64,000 nucleotides of DNA, taken from positions 186,001-250,000 of the forward strand of contig CAVSAJ010000003.1 in the NCBI GenBank assembly GCA_963725895.1, in the 5' to 3' direction. The stretch's first letter is position 1; each line of letters starts with the position of its first letter. The stretch comes from Bog-473 sp963725895 (GTDB taxonomy: Bacteria > Actinomycetota > Acidimicrobiia > Acidimicrobiales > RAAP-2). The notes under the pieces are model-generated. The model was not told the origin of the DNA and did no database searches. It saw nothing but the letters and a program-made list of their open reading frames with translations. A program made the translations under genes and the position numbers. Below, piece by piece: positions 44,816 through 53,544 of this stretch.

Positions 44816-47350
44816 ATGCACGGGCGGTCCATCGGTTCTATTCGCCACCAGTTGGCAACTCTGGTCACACTCGCGCTCGTTTTGGCGACGTTGGTCGTGG
44901 TGTCGACGGCCGCGCACACTGCGGGCGCGTCGAGCCCGGCTCCGTCCGGTCCGAGTGTGACCGACTACGGCAACGGACGGCTGATGGCGGCGGACCCAGC
45001 CGGGGGATACTGGCTGTCCGACTCGGCCGGCGACGTCGTCTCCTACGGCGGAGCACGCTATCTCGGCAGTGTGAGCGGGCCACTCAACCAACCGGTCGTC
45101 TCCCTGGCCGCCACGCCGAACGGGAAGGGGTACTGGCTGGTCGCGGCCGACGGCGGCATCTTCTCCTACGGCAATGCCCGGTTCTTCGGCTCGACCGGGT
45201 CGCTGCACCTGAACGAGCCCATCGTGGGCATGGCCTCGACGCCCGACGGCGCGGGCTACTGGCTCGTGGCGTCCGACGGCGGCATCTTCTCCTACGGCGA
45301 CGCGCAGTTCTACGGCTCAACCGGGTCGTTGCACCTGAACGAGCCGATCGTAGGCATGGCCTCGACCGCCGACGGCGCGGGGTACTGGCTGGTGGCGTCC
45401 GACGGCGGCATCTTCTCCTACGGCGATGCCCGCTTCTACGGCTCGACCGGGTCGATCCACCTGAACCAGCCCATCGTGGCCATGGAGCCAACGCCTGACG
45501 GCAACGGCTACTGGCTCGTGGCCTCCGACGGGGGCCTCTTCAACTTCGGCGACGCCCCCTTCTACGGCTCGCTGGGTGGCGGTGGGGCCGAGGTGGACGG
45601 CATGGTCGTCACGCCGGGCATCGCCGGCTACGACCTGGTGACCGCGGCCGGGAAGGCCGAAAGCTTCGGACCCTCGTCCCAGTCGTCGAAGGGCACGCCC
45701 GGCACAGCTCCGACGACCACGACGACCACGACGCCGTCCGGGACCCTCACCGTGCCCGCCTCCATTGCCGACGACTGCTCGACGGACGTGACGAGCGCCC
45801 TCAATTCCTGGATCGCCCACCTTCCATCGGATGCCGTGGTCGAGTTCCCCGCCAATGCGTGCTACTCGGTGTCGAACACATCGACGACCCTGATACTCAA
45901 TGCGGTGCACGGCCTCACGATCTATGGGAACGGCGCCACCTTGCGCCAAAGCGTCTACGAGGGTGGACAGTGCGGGAACACCGCGGTCCGGCCGGTCCAG
46001 GTCCAGCCGATCCTCAAGCTGACCAGCGACACCAACATCACCGTCAACGACCTCACCATCGACGGTCCCGGCAACTGCGGGGGTGCCGCCAACGAAGGCG
46101 ACTACGGCATCGAGCTCGGACAGGCGACGCCTGGCAACACCGACATCACCTTCAACGGCGTGACCGTCGAGCACACCGACGGCGACGGCGTGGGCGTGCT
46201 GCCCCAGCTCGGCACGTGCTGTGGGATCAACACCAATGTCACCTTCGAGAACGGGGCCTTCAGCTACATCGGTTATCACACCTTCACGCCCGAAGGCGTG
46301 ATCGGCCTGACCATCGCGAACAACCGGTTCACCCACACCTCGAACTTCATGGACCTCGAAGTGGACAACGGCGGCCAGGGCAACGGCGCCGGCACCCCGG
46401 TCGGGGACGGCCAGTGGAACATCACGGTCGAGAACAACACGTTCAGCGACGGCAGCGGTCTGTCGGTGTCGAGCATCCAGGGCAGCTGCATCCCACAAAA
46501 GAACATTCTGTTCGAGGGCAACGTCCTCGATGCCACCTCGTCGGGGATCGACATCGTCCTCGGAGGAAGCGGAGCCTCCTGGTGCGGCCAGGACACCGGG
46601 CTGACCATCGAGGACAACCACTCGTTGGGGGTCGCGCACAGCCCCTGCGGAGGTTCGATCGCCGCGGGACCCGCGTGTTCGATGATCGAGGTCGGGGACT
46701 ACCGCGACGTGACGATCGCGGGCAACTACTTCACGGCCGACGACGGAGCCCCCCAGTACCACTACTACCCCAACACCATCTTCGTACCCTGCATCACGTT
46801 CAACGGGGTGTCGACCGCCCTGGTGGAGAACAACACCTGCAACAACGCCTTCGACGTGTGGGACGCCACGCACGCGCAGTTCCCCTCGGACGATTACCCC
46901 AATACGGCGATCACCGCCTGCGGCAACACCTATTGGCTGACCACGCCCGCGGACGGAGCCGCGGCGGATCCGAGGAACGACGGGAGCTGCACTGGTGACG
47001 CGAACGCGGGAGCAGACGCGAACAGTTCGCTCACCGCCTCGGGTGGCACGCGAAACCCCGTCCAGCTCGTGGCCAGTCCACTGTCTCCGACGAAGGCCGC
47101 GAGTCTGGCGCCGGCGCAGACGACCCGCGGCACAGAACCGGACGACAACGCGGACGTGGACCTCGCGCTGGATCAACCGAACGCACACGCCCGGCTCAGT
47201 GGAGACGTGCAATCCGCGACTCTTGCCGTGGTTCTCGTGCTGTTCGCGTGTATGACGTGTGCGACTGCCATCGGGGTTCGGAAGCGGCGGAGACGGCGCC
47301 ACGCTGCGGCCGCTCCTTCTATCGAAAAGCTGCTCCGAGGAGTCAGCTGA
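44816..47350 (+). CDS. Surface-anchored repeat/beta-helix protein
   Basis: 844 residues. Signal segment LATLVTLALVLATLVVVSTAAHTAGA. Residues about 60-285 hold five to six 42-residue repeats of the type GYWLVASDGGIFSYGDARFY, probably a beta-propeller. A Pro/Thr linker (PTTTTTTTPSG) leads to a right-handed parallel beta-helix (about 310-720, pectate-lyase-like: NGATLRQSVYEGG, LTIANNRFTH, ITVENNTFSDG, VTIAGNYFT). The C-terminus has a membrane helix (about 795-818) followed by RKRRRRR, so it is anchored with a short cytoplasmic tail; no LPXTG motif. Possible polysaccharide-binding or -cleaving adhesin; no catalytic residues confirmed. Confidence 0.75.
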   Translation: MHGRSIGSIRHQLATLVTLALVLATLVVVSTAAHTAGASSPAPSGPSVTDYGNGRLMAADPAGGYWLSDSAGDVVSYGGARYLGSVSGPLNQPVVSLAATPNGKGYWLVAADGGIFSYGNARFFGSTGSLHLNEPIVGMASTPDGAGYWLVASDGGIFSYGDAQFYGSTGSLHLNEPIVGMASTADGAGYWLVASDGGIFSYGDARFYGSTGSIHLNQPIVAMEPTPDGNGYWLVASDGGLFNFGDAPFYGSLGGGGAEVDGMVVTPGIAGYDLVTAAGKAESFGPSSQSSKGTPGTAPTTTTTTTPSGTLTVPASIADDCSTDVTSALNSWIAHLPSDAVVEFPANACYSVSNTSTTLILNAVHGLTIYGNGATLRQSVYEGGQCGNTAVRPVQVQPILKLTSDTNITVNDLTIDGPGNCGGAANEGDYGIELGQATPGNTDITFNGVTVEHTDGDGVGVLPQLGTCCGINTNVTFENGAFSYIGYHTFTPEGVIGLTIANNRFTHTSNFMDLEVDNGGQGNGAGTPVGDGQWNITVENNTFSDGSGLSVSSIQGSCIPQKNILFEGNVLDATSSGIDIVLGGSGASWCGQDTGLTIEDNHSLGVAHSPCGGSIAAGPACSMIEVGDYRDVTIAGNYFTADDGAPQYHYYPNTIFVPCITFNGVSTALVENNTCNNAFDVWDATHAQFPSDDYPNTAITACGNTYWLTTPADGAAADPRNDGSCTGDANAGADANSSLTASGGTRNPVQLVASPLSPTKAASLAPAQTTRGTEPDDNADVDLALDQPNAHARLSGDVQSATLAVVLVLFACMTCATAIGVRKRRRRRHAAAAPSIEKLLRGVS
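45128..45625. repeat. 126-bp tandem coding repeats
   Basis: Units at 45128-45253, 45254-45379, 45380-45505 and a divergent one from 45506, each encoding 42 residues. Units one to three are nearly identical at base level, implying recent duplication or gene conversion. A weaker copy precedes them (about 45002-45127). Confidence 0.9.
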
Positions 47351-47512
47351 TCGACGCGCGACCCTGAAAGCTCACTTCGATGGCTGCCCTCGGGACGAGG
47401 GGAAGGAGACCGGGGCCGGCGGTGGCCGCCGGGAGCGGTCCGGAGGAAGCGGGCGGTGGGCGGACCTGCTGTCTGGCGCCCGCTCCGGGGCCTTCGTATC
47501 CTGGAAGTCGCA

Positions 47513-47930
47513 ATGAAACGTCCCTACAGGGTGGTCGTGGCCAAGCCCGGCCTCGACGGCCACGACAGGGGGGCCAAGGTCATCGCGCGGGCGCTTGCGG
47601 GACAGCGGGTTCGAGGTCGTCTACACGGGTCTGCACCAGACGCCTGAGCAGGTGGTGCAGGCGGTCGTCCAGGAGGACGCGGACGCCGTGGGCTTGTCGC
47701 TTCTCTCGGGTGCGCACCTGACCTTGGTGCCCAGGGTCGTCAAGCTGCTGGCGGACGCCGGGCGCGAGGATGTCCTGGTCGTGGTCGGGGGCATCATCCC
47801 CGAGGCCGACATCCCGGTGCTCAAGGAGGAGGGCGTGGCGGCCGTCTTCACGCCTGGCGCGCCGCTCGACTCCATCGGCTCGTGGCTGGGCAACGCCCTC
47901 GATGCACGCGAGGAGACCGTCGAAGCCTGA
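47513..47930 (+). CDS. Stand-alone B12-binding domain, methylmalonyl-CoA mutase small-subunit type (split by an apparent indel)
   Basis: About 138 residues. Cobalamin-binding signature: RVVVAKPGLDGHDRGAKVIARAL (Asp-x-His-x-x-Gly), GLSLLSGAH (Ser-x-Leu) and VVGGIIPEADIPVL (Gly-Gly). The frame breaks at about 47594: removing one T gives ARALRDSGFEVVYTGL, exactly the family sequence. It is the C-terminal domain of acyl-CoA mutases encoded separately. The catalytic subunit is not in the window. It precedes sucC by 168 bases, and mutases of this kind yield succinyl-CoA, the SucCD substrate. Confidence 0.88.
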
Positions 47931-48098
47931 CGCCCGCGGGGCACGCACTTCCCGCCACCAATCGATCGAGCCCCGCCCCCGTGGCCGGGCCTACGGTGCC
48001 GGCCGCATCCGGCAGCGGACGGGACAAAACAGACCGACCGCACACACCGCACAGATCCGACACCACACCAGCGCAACCCGAAGGAGACAGGACCGACA

Positions 48099-49241
48099 GT
48101 GGACCTCTACGAGTACCAGGGCAAGCAGTACTTTGCCCGCTTCGGCATTCCGGTCTCGCCCGGCGGCGTGGCCGACACGGTGGACGAGGCGGTGGAGCAG
48201 GCGGAGGCTGCGGGCTACCCGGTTGTCATCAAGGCCCAGGTGAAGGTCGGCGGTCGCGGCAAGGCGGGTGGAGTGAAGCTCGCGGCCGACGCCGACGAGG
48301 TGCGCCTGCACGCCGGGAACATCTTGGGCCTCGACATCAAGGGCCACGTGGTCAAGCGACTCTGGGTCGAGCACGCGTCAGACATCGAAAAGGAGTACTA
48401 CGCCAGCTTCACGTTGGACCGTCCCGCCAAGTTGCATCTCGGCATGCTCTCCGCTCAGGGCGGGGTCGAGATCGAAGATGTGGCCCAGAGCGATCCCGAC
48501 GCCATCGCCAGGCTGCACATCGACCCGGTACAGGGACTCTCGGAGGAGACGGCCCGGGAGTGGGTGGATCGTGCCGCGTTGGACCCCGAGGCGCGTGAGC
48601 AGGCGGCGACCCTGTTGGTGCGCCTGTACCACTGCTACGTCGAGGGCGACTGCGACCTGGCCGAGATCAACCCCCTCATCCTCACCCCCGAGGGCACGGT
48701 GCACGCCCTCGACGCCAAGGTCACGCTCGACGAGAACGCGACGTTTCGCCACCCCGAGTGGGAGGAGTACGAGGACGACTCCGATGTCGACCCCCGCGAG
48801 AAGATGGCCAAGGAGAAGGGGCTCAATTACATAGGCCTGTCGGGAACCGTCGGCATCATCGCCAACGGCGCCGGTCTCGCCATGTCGACCCTCGACGTCG
48901 TCACCCAGGTCGGGGGCGAAGCCGCCAACTTCTTGGACATCGGCGGCGGTGCCAACGCCGATGTGATGGCCGCCGCCCTCGAGGTCATCAACGCGGACCC
49001 CGCGGTCAAGTCGATCTTCGTGAACATCTTCGGCGGCATCACCAGGGTCGACGAGGTGGCGAAGGGGATCATCGAGGCGCTGAGCCGGGTGCGGCTGGCC
49101 TCACCGGTGGTCATGCGCCTCGACGGCACCAACGCCGAGCAAGGCCGGGCTTTGCTCAAGGACCACCTGTCGGATCGCCTGATCGCCGAGCCGACCATGC
49201 TCGAGGCCGCCCGCCGGGCGGTGGCGCTGGCGCAGGCGTAG
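48099..49241 (+). CDS. sucC: Succinyl-CoA synthetase beta subunit
   Basis: 380 residues from GTG 48099 (GAAGGAGA upstream). ATP-grasp domain from DLYEYQGKQYFARFGIPV through KAQVKVGGRGKAGGVKLA, then the CoA-ligase domain with GLSGTVGIIANGAGLAMSTLD and NIFGGITRVDEVA. With SucD it converts succinyl-CoA to succinate with nucleotide phosphorylation in the TCA cycle. 54 bases before sucD. Confidence 0.97.
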   Translation: MDLYEYQGKQYFARFGIPVSPGGVADTVDEAVEQAEAAGYPVVIKAQVKVGGRGKAGGVKLAADADEVRLHAGNILGLDIKGHVVKRLWVEHASDIEKEYYASFTLDRPAKLHLGMLSAQGGVEIEDVAQSDPDAIARLHIDPVQGLSEETAREWVDRAALDPEAREQAATLLVRLYHCYVEGDCDLAEINPLILTPEGTVHALDAKVTLDENATFRHPEWEEYEDDSDVDPREKMAKEKGLNYIGLSGTVGIIANGAGLAMSTLDVVTQVGGEAANFLDIGGGANADVMAAALEVINADPAVKSIFVNIFGGITRVDEVAKGIIEALSRVRLASPVVMRLDGTNAEQGRALLKDHLSDRLIAEPTMLEAARRAVALAQA

Positions 49242-49295
49242 GCGTAGGCGTAGGTCAGGAGAGCACGCGAGAACTCAGAGAGAACAGGAAGACAC

Positions 49296-50186
49296 GTGAG
49301 CATCTTCGTCGACGAGACGACCAAGGTCGTGATTCAGGGCATCAGCCCCACGAGCCAGGGTCTGTTCCATGGACTGCGCAACAAGGCCTACGGCACCAAG
49401 ATCGTGGGTGGCACGAACCCCAAGCGCGGGGGCGAGGAGATCGAGGGCCTCCACGTCTACGCCTCGGTCGCCGAGGCCGTGAAGGAGACGGGCGCCACGG
49501 CGTCGTTCATCTCGGTGCCACCGCGGGGGGCGGCCGACGCCATCATCGAGGCGGCCGAGGCCGGCATCTCGTTCGTCGTCTGCATCACCGAGGGCATCCC
49601 GGCCCAAGACGAGGCGGTGGCCTACAACCGCTTGGTCGAGGAGTTCCCCGGGACGCGGCTGCTCGGGCCGAACTGCCCGGGCATCATCAGTCCCGGCAAG
49701 TGCAACATCGGTATCACCTCGGGTGACATCGCATTGGCCGGCGGCCCGGTCGGCATCGTGTCGCGCTCGGGCACGTTGACGTACCAGGCCCTCCACGAGC
49801 TCTCCCAACAGGGCGTCGGCCAGACCACCTGCGTGGGCATCGGCGGTGACCCCGTCCCCGGTACCAACTTCATCGATTGCCTGGCGGCGTTCGAGGCCGA
49901 CCCCGAGACCAAGGCCGTGATGATGATCGGCGAGATCGGCGGCTCGGAGGAGGAGCGGGCGGCCGAGTTCATCGCGTCGAGCATGACCAAGCCCGTGGCG
50001 GCCTACATCGCCGGGGTCACCGCGCCCCCCGGTCGCAAGATGGGCCACGCCGGCGCCATCATCTCGGGATCGCAGGGGACCGCCCAGGCCAAGATGGAGG
50101 CCCTGTCGGCCGCCGGTGCCCAGGTGGCGCAGAACCCCACCGAATGCGGTGAGCTCATGGTCGCCATCGTGCGGGGGCTCGACTAG
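49296..50186 (+). CDS. sucD: Succinyl-CoA synthetase alpha subunit
   Basis: 296 residues from GTG 49296. CoA-binding Rossmann domain (VVIQGISPTSQGLFH, GTNPKRGGEEIEGLHVY) and the phospho-histidine loop GRKMGHAGAIISGSQGTAQAK. It carries the active-site histidine and pairs with SucC. AGGAAGA precedes the start. The 116 bases after it hold GC-rich hairpins (for example GTGCGG-CCGCAC at 50221-50236) and then a convergent gene. Confidence 0.97.
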   Translation: MSIFVDETTKVVIQGISPTSQGLFHGLRNKAYGTKIVGGTNPKRGGEEIEGLHVYASVAEAVKETGATASFISVPPRGAADAIIEAAEAGISFVVCITEGIPAQDEAVAYNRLVEEFPGTRLLGPNCPGIISPGKCNIGITSGDIALAGGPVGIVSRSGTLTYQALHELSQQGVGQTTCVGIGGDPVPGTNFIDCLAAFEADPETKAVMMIGEIGGSEEERAAEFIASSMTKPVAAYIAGVTAPPGRKMGHAGAIISGSQGTAQAKMEALSAAGAQVAQNPTECGELMVAIVRGLD

Positions 50187-50302
50187 GCACCCATCGGGCG
50201 CTCTGCGGGTCGGGCGGGTCGTGCGGGCCTCCGCACGGCGACCGACGGCCGCAGGCCGGGCGACGAACCCGGCCGGCGACCGAAGGCTGCGTCAGGCCGT
50301 GC

Positions 50303-51007
50303 TCAGGTGGTCACCGTCGCCGCGTCGGGCCGGGCGAACGACGCGGCGGCAGCGTTGCCGTCGGGTGCCGATCCGAGCGTTCCCCGATTCGACTTGACCG
50401 CGATCACGATGCCCGTTGCGATGATCCAGATCGGAAAGCCGAAGAGGAAGGCGAGGAAGCTGAGTGGCCCGGCGATGCCGACCAGCGCCACCAGGATGGA
50501 GTACCACCCGAGGCGCTTGGGCAACGGAGCGCCGTCACGGTTGAGCAGGATGGCCAGGCCAGCCGACAACGTCAGGAAGTCCATGCCGGCGAGCAGGAGC
50601 AGCTCGTTGTTCTGGTCGTAGAAGTTCACGAAGTGTGCCACCGCGAAGTCGTGGTTGTGCGACGCCAGGATGACCGTCATCTGGAAGCTGCCCGAGACGA
50701 TGATCCCCGCCAAGAGCAAGATGCCAGAGGCGAAGACGATGTTGGGCCAGAGCCGCTGCCCACCAGACTCCACGAGCACCGCCCGGAGCTGGGTGACGAA
50801 CACGAGCAGCAAGAACAGGGCAACGCCGACCAGCCAGATGGTGAGCCACTGCTGGTTGACGTGGGTGTTGTACCAGTGCGCCACCGAGACGCCCGACGCG
50901 TTCTCCTTTGGCTGCCCGCTCGAGAGCGGCCCGAACGAGACGAAGATCAACGCCACCGCCGCCAGACCGATCAGCCAGAGCCATCGATTGAGTGCTGAGT
51001 CCTTCAT
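50303..51007 (-). CDS. Polytopic membrane protein of unknown function
   Basis: 234 residues from ATG 51007 (GGAGGGAC upstream). About six membrane helices, near residues 9-27, 52-74, 86-108, 130-150, 160-178 and 182-200. An extracellular histidine-rich loop lies between helices 3 and 4 (ILASHNHDFAVAHF). The C-terminal 25 residues are soluble. Not recognised beyond being an integral membrane protein; divergent from the channel gene. Confidence 0.65.
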   Translation of the reverse strand: MKDSALNRWLWLIGLAAVALIFVSFGPLSSGQPKENASGVSVAHWYNTHVNQQWLTIWLVGVALFLLLVFVTQLRAVLVESGGQRLWPNIVFASGILLLAGIIVSGSFQMTVILASHNHDFAVAHFVNFYDQNNELLLLAGMDFLTLSAGLAILLNRDGAPLPKRLGWYSILVALVGIAGPLSFLAFLFGFPIWIIATGIVIAVKSNRGTLGSAPDGNAAAASFARPDAATVTT

Positions 51008-51219
51008 GATGTCCCTCCCTCGCACGACGACCGTGTCGTGCGCTCAGGGAGCGTGGCCCAGCGTGGCGCCCCGGGAGACGCTCGCTCGCACGCTCCAACC
51101 CCAGTATGCCCACGCAGGGAGCCCGGGAAAGGGAGGTAGTACCGAAGGTGCTCGGGGGGGGTTAGCACCCCGGGGCATATACCGCAACGGAGCCGACGAC
51201 ATCATTAGCGTTCTTCAGG

Positions 51220-51840
51220 ATGGAGCCGGAGGGCGCGGGGAGACGGTCAGCTGGGGGCGGGCGCCGTCGCGTGAACCGAGGGGACCCCAGCGAGACACCC
51301 ACACCCGTCCGCTTCGCCGAGCTCTCTCCTCACGATCGGCGTCGGGCGGTCGTGCGCTGCGCCCTGACCATCGTCGTGGCCTGGGTGGTGATCTTCGGCG
51401 CCTACTACGTGCTGCCTATCGGCAAGGAGTCCGAGCTGCGCGCCGGCCTGCGGCTCGGGCTGGACATCGCGCTGATCGCTTCGGTCTTCACCTGGCAGAT
51501 CCGGCGAATCTCGAGAGCCGAGCTTCCCGAGCTGCGTGCCGTCGAGGCGCTCGGCATCGTCGTCGCCCTCTTCCTCGTGCTCTTCTCGGGCATCTATCTG
51601 GCGATGTCGCACAACACGGACGCCTTCACCCGGTCCCTCGACCAGACGCGGGCGCTGTACTTCACCATTACCGTTTTTTCGACCGTCGGCTTCGGCGACA
51701 TCACCCCGCGGACCGATACGGCTCGGCTGATCGTCTCGGCTCAAATGCTGCTCGACCTGGTGGTCATCGGGGCCGGCGTGCGCCTCATCTTCAGCGCCGC
51801 CCGCAGTCGCGTGGCGTCCACGCCAGCCTTGTCCGAATAG
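51220..51840 (+). CDS. Two-pore-type potassium channel protein
   Basis: 206 residues. Four hydrophobic helices (about 45-64, 76-94, 108-127, 172-191) with a pore loop between the last two: ALYFTITVFSTVGFGDITP, where TVGFGD is the K+ selectivity filter. The final helix-pore-helix is an Ion_trans_2 module; there is no RCK/TrkA domain and no S4-type charged helix. An arginine-rich cytoplasmic N-terminus precedes it. Probably a small leak-type K+ channel. The preceding 194-base divergent gap has no clear promoter. Confidence 0.85.
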   Translation: MEPEGAGRRSAGGGRRRVNRGDPSETPTPVRFAELSPHDRRRAVVRCALTIVVAWVVIFGAYYVLPIGKESELRAGLRLGLDIALIASVFTWQIRRISRAELPELRAVEALGIVVALFLVLFSGIYLAMSHNTDAFTRSLDQTRALYFTITVFSTVGFGDITPRTDTARLIVSAQMLLDLVVIGAGVRLIFSAARSRVASTPALSE

Positions 51841-51936
51841 CGGGGGGCGGCCCGTGGGTATCTGGAGGACGGGGTGTCCTCCGCTGCAAGGAACGTTTCG
51901 TTAGCCTGGGGGAGCAGGGAGGTCAGCTCGATTGTC

Positions 51937-52773
51937 ATGGGGGTGTGCCAGATGAGCCTGATCGACTACGGCAAACTTGAAGGGCAGGCCGGTCAAGGGC
52001 GGCGTGAGCGATTTCGTATAGCCGAGCCCTTCCCCCACACGGTGGTCGAGGACATTCTTCTCGGCGACTCCGACGAGCTGGCCCAAGCGTTTCCGGCGCC
52101 GTCGTGGCAGGGCTGGGCCAGCCGGACCTCGAGCTATCAGTCCGGCAAATCGAGCTGCAGGGACATCGACGTCATGCCCCGGGCCATGCGCGACCTTATC
52201 CTCGAGCTCTCGGGACCTCGATTTCTCAGAGCCCTCGCGAGCATGACATCCATCGACGCCCTGTTCCCCGACCCGTTTCTTCACGGGGGCGGCCTTATGT
52301 GCATGGACCCCGGCGGCGTGCTGACGCCCCACACGGACCGGCAGTATCACCCGACGCTTCGATTGTTTCGCCGGGTCAATGTCCTCGTGTACCTGAACCG
52401 GGATTGGGATGCGTCAGAAGGGGGCGAGTTCTCGCTGTTCGATTTCGGTGGCGAGCGCCCGGCTCTGACCGTCCCGCCGCGCTTTGGCACCTGTGTGATC
52501 TTCGCAACAGACCATCGATCTGTGCACGGCGTGCAGCCTCTCACGGGTTCGCAGCGACGGTGTTCGATCGCGCTCTTCTATTACTCGGTCGATCCGGCCG
52601 ACGTGTTCAGTGGAGTCCGCCGGACTCAGTGGTACCCCACGAAGACGCAGAAGGAGCAAGACCTGGTCGCGCGGGCGAGACTGACGACGATGAGGACCGC
52701 GCTCAAGGTGGCCAAGGTCCTCACGCACGCCGCGTACAGGGTCGACCCGCAGGAGCCCCGTCAGCTGGTGTAG
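51937..52773 (+). CDS. 2-oxoglutarate/Fe(II)-dependent oxygenase (prolyl-4-hydroxylase-like)
   Basis: 278 residues from ATG 51937; ATG 51952 is an alternative. Double-stranded beta-helix with the iron facial triad His132-x-Asp134 (TPHTDRQYHP) and His197 (DHRSVHGVQPL), and a 2-oxoglutarate-binding arginine at 207 or 208 (QRRCSIALFYYS). NVLVYLNRDWDASEGGEFSLF is the P4Hc signature. Similar proteins occur in polysaccharide and glycosyltransferase loci. Base composition is AT-richer than its neighbours. Substrate unknown. Confidence 0.82.
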   Translation: MGVCQMSLIDYGKLEGQAGQGRRERFRIAEPFPHTVVEDILLGDSDELAQAFPAPSWQGWASRTSSYQSGKSSCRDIDVMPRAMRDLILELSGPRFLRALASMTSIDALFPDPFLHGGGLMCMDPGGVLTPHTDRQYHPTLRLFRRVNVLVYLNRDWDASEGGEFSLFDFGGERPALTVPPRFGTCVIFATDHRSVHGVQPLTGSQRRCSIALFYYSVDPADVFSGVRRTQWYPTKTQKEQDLVARARLTTMRTALKVAKVLTHAAYRVDPQEPRQLV

Positions 52774-52890
52774 CAGGTGGAACAGGGTGTGCGTGTGACC
52801 GCGTGTCACTGCCCCTTCTGGCTGACCCGTATGGTCTCCGCGCCAGAACTGAAGGCTATCGGGAGGCGGAGGAAGTCTGCTGGCGTCGCC

Positions 52891-52896
52891 TAGATT
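52891..52896 (+). promoter_or_regulatory. Predicted -10 element for a leaderless purN transcript
   Basis: TAGATT ends six bases before the purN GTG at 52903, with no ribosome site between. This places the transcription start at or next to the start codon, a common actinobacterial arrangement. No good -35 is seen. Confidence 0.45.
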
Positions 52897-52902
52897 GGCG
52901 GT

Positions 52903-53544
52903 GTGCGTCTCGCCGTCATGGTTTCGGGTTCAGGGACCATTCTCAGGGCCATGCTCGAGGCCGGCCTCCCGGTGGCAGTCGTCCTCTCGGACCGGCCGTG
53001 TGCCGGTTTGGACCTGGCGCAGGACGCCGGGGTCGCGCCCGAGCTGGTCAACCGGGCCGCCTACGGAGGCTTCGGGCCCGACTTCGACCGCGAGGGCTTT
53101 ACCACCTCGGTCGCAGCCGCCCTGGTCGCTCACCAGGTCGACCTGGTCGCGATGGCCGGGTTCGGGACGGTGTTGGGGGAGTCGGTCCATGGCGCCTTTC
53201 CCAACCGGATCCTCAACACGCATCCGGCCCTGCTGCCCGCCTTCCCCGGTTGGCACGCCGTGCGTGACGCTCTGGCGGCCGGGGTCAGCGAGACCGGCTG
53301 CACCGTTCACGTGGCAACGCTCGAGATGGACGCCGGGCCCATCCTCGCCCAAGAGGTCGTCCCGGTGCTGGCCGGTGACAGCGAGGCGACCCTGCACGAG
53401 CGCATCAAGGTGGTCGAGCGCCGCCTCTACCCCGCCACCCTGCGCTGGGCACTCGGCGAACTGGAGGATGGGCGCGACATCCGCGCCCCGGTGCACGAAG
53501 ACGCGGCGCCGGCGGTCGAGGTGCGGTCCCGGGTGCGCTCGTGA
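52903..53544 (+). CDS. purN: Phosphoribosylglycinamide formyltransferase (10-formyl-THF)
   Basis: 213 residues. Third step of purine synthesis. Substrate loop MVSGSGTILRAML, catalytic Asn105 and His107 in RILNTHPALLPAFPG, and Asp143 in HVATLEMDAGPI, aligned one residue off E. coli PurN. GTG 52903 gives the conserved N-terminus. Its stop overlaps purH by 4 bases (GTGA). Confidence 0.95.
   Translation: MRLAVMVSGSGTILRAMLEAGLPVAVVLSDRPCAGLDLAQDAGVAPELVNRAAYGGFGPDFDREGFTTSVAAALVAHQVDLVAMAGFGTVLGESVHGAFPNRILNTHPALLPAFPGWHAVRDALAAGVSETGCTVHVATLEMDAGPILAQEVVPVLAGDSEATLHERIKVVERRLYPATLRWALGELEDGRDIRAPVHEDAAPAVEVRSRVRS

Noticed and set aside
45128..45625. CRISPR array
   Set aside because: The repeats are 126 bp, contiguous without spacers, in frame and encode a protein repeat.
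45317..47302. Minus-strand 661-codon frame opposite the repeat/beta-helix protein
   Set aside because: Antisense mirror of a repetitive coding gene; composition is typical of a shadow frame.
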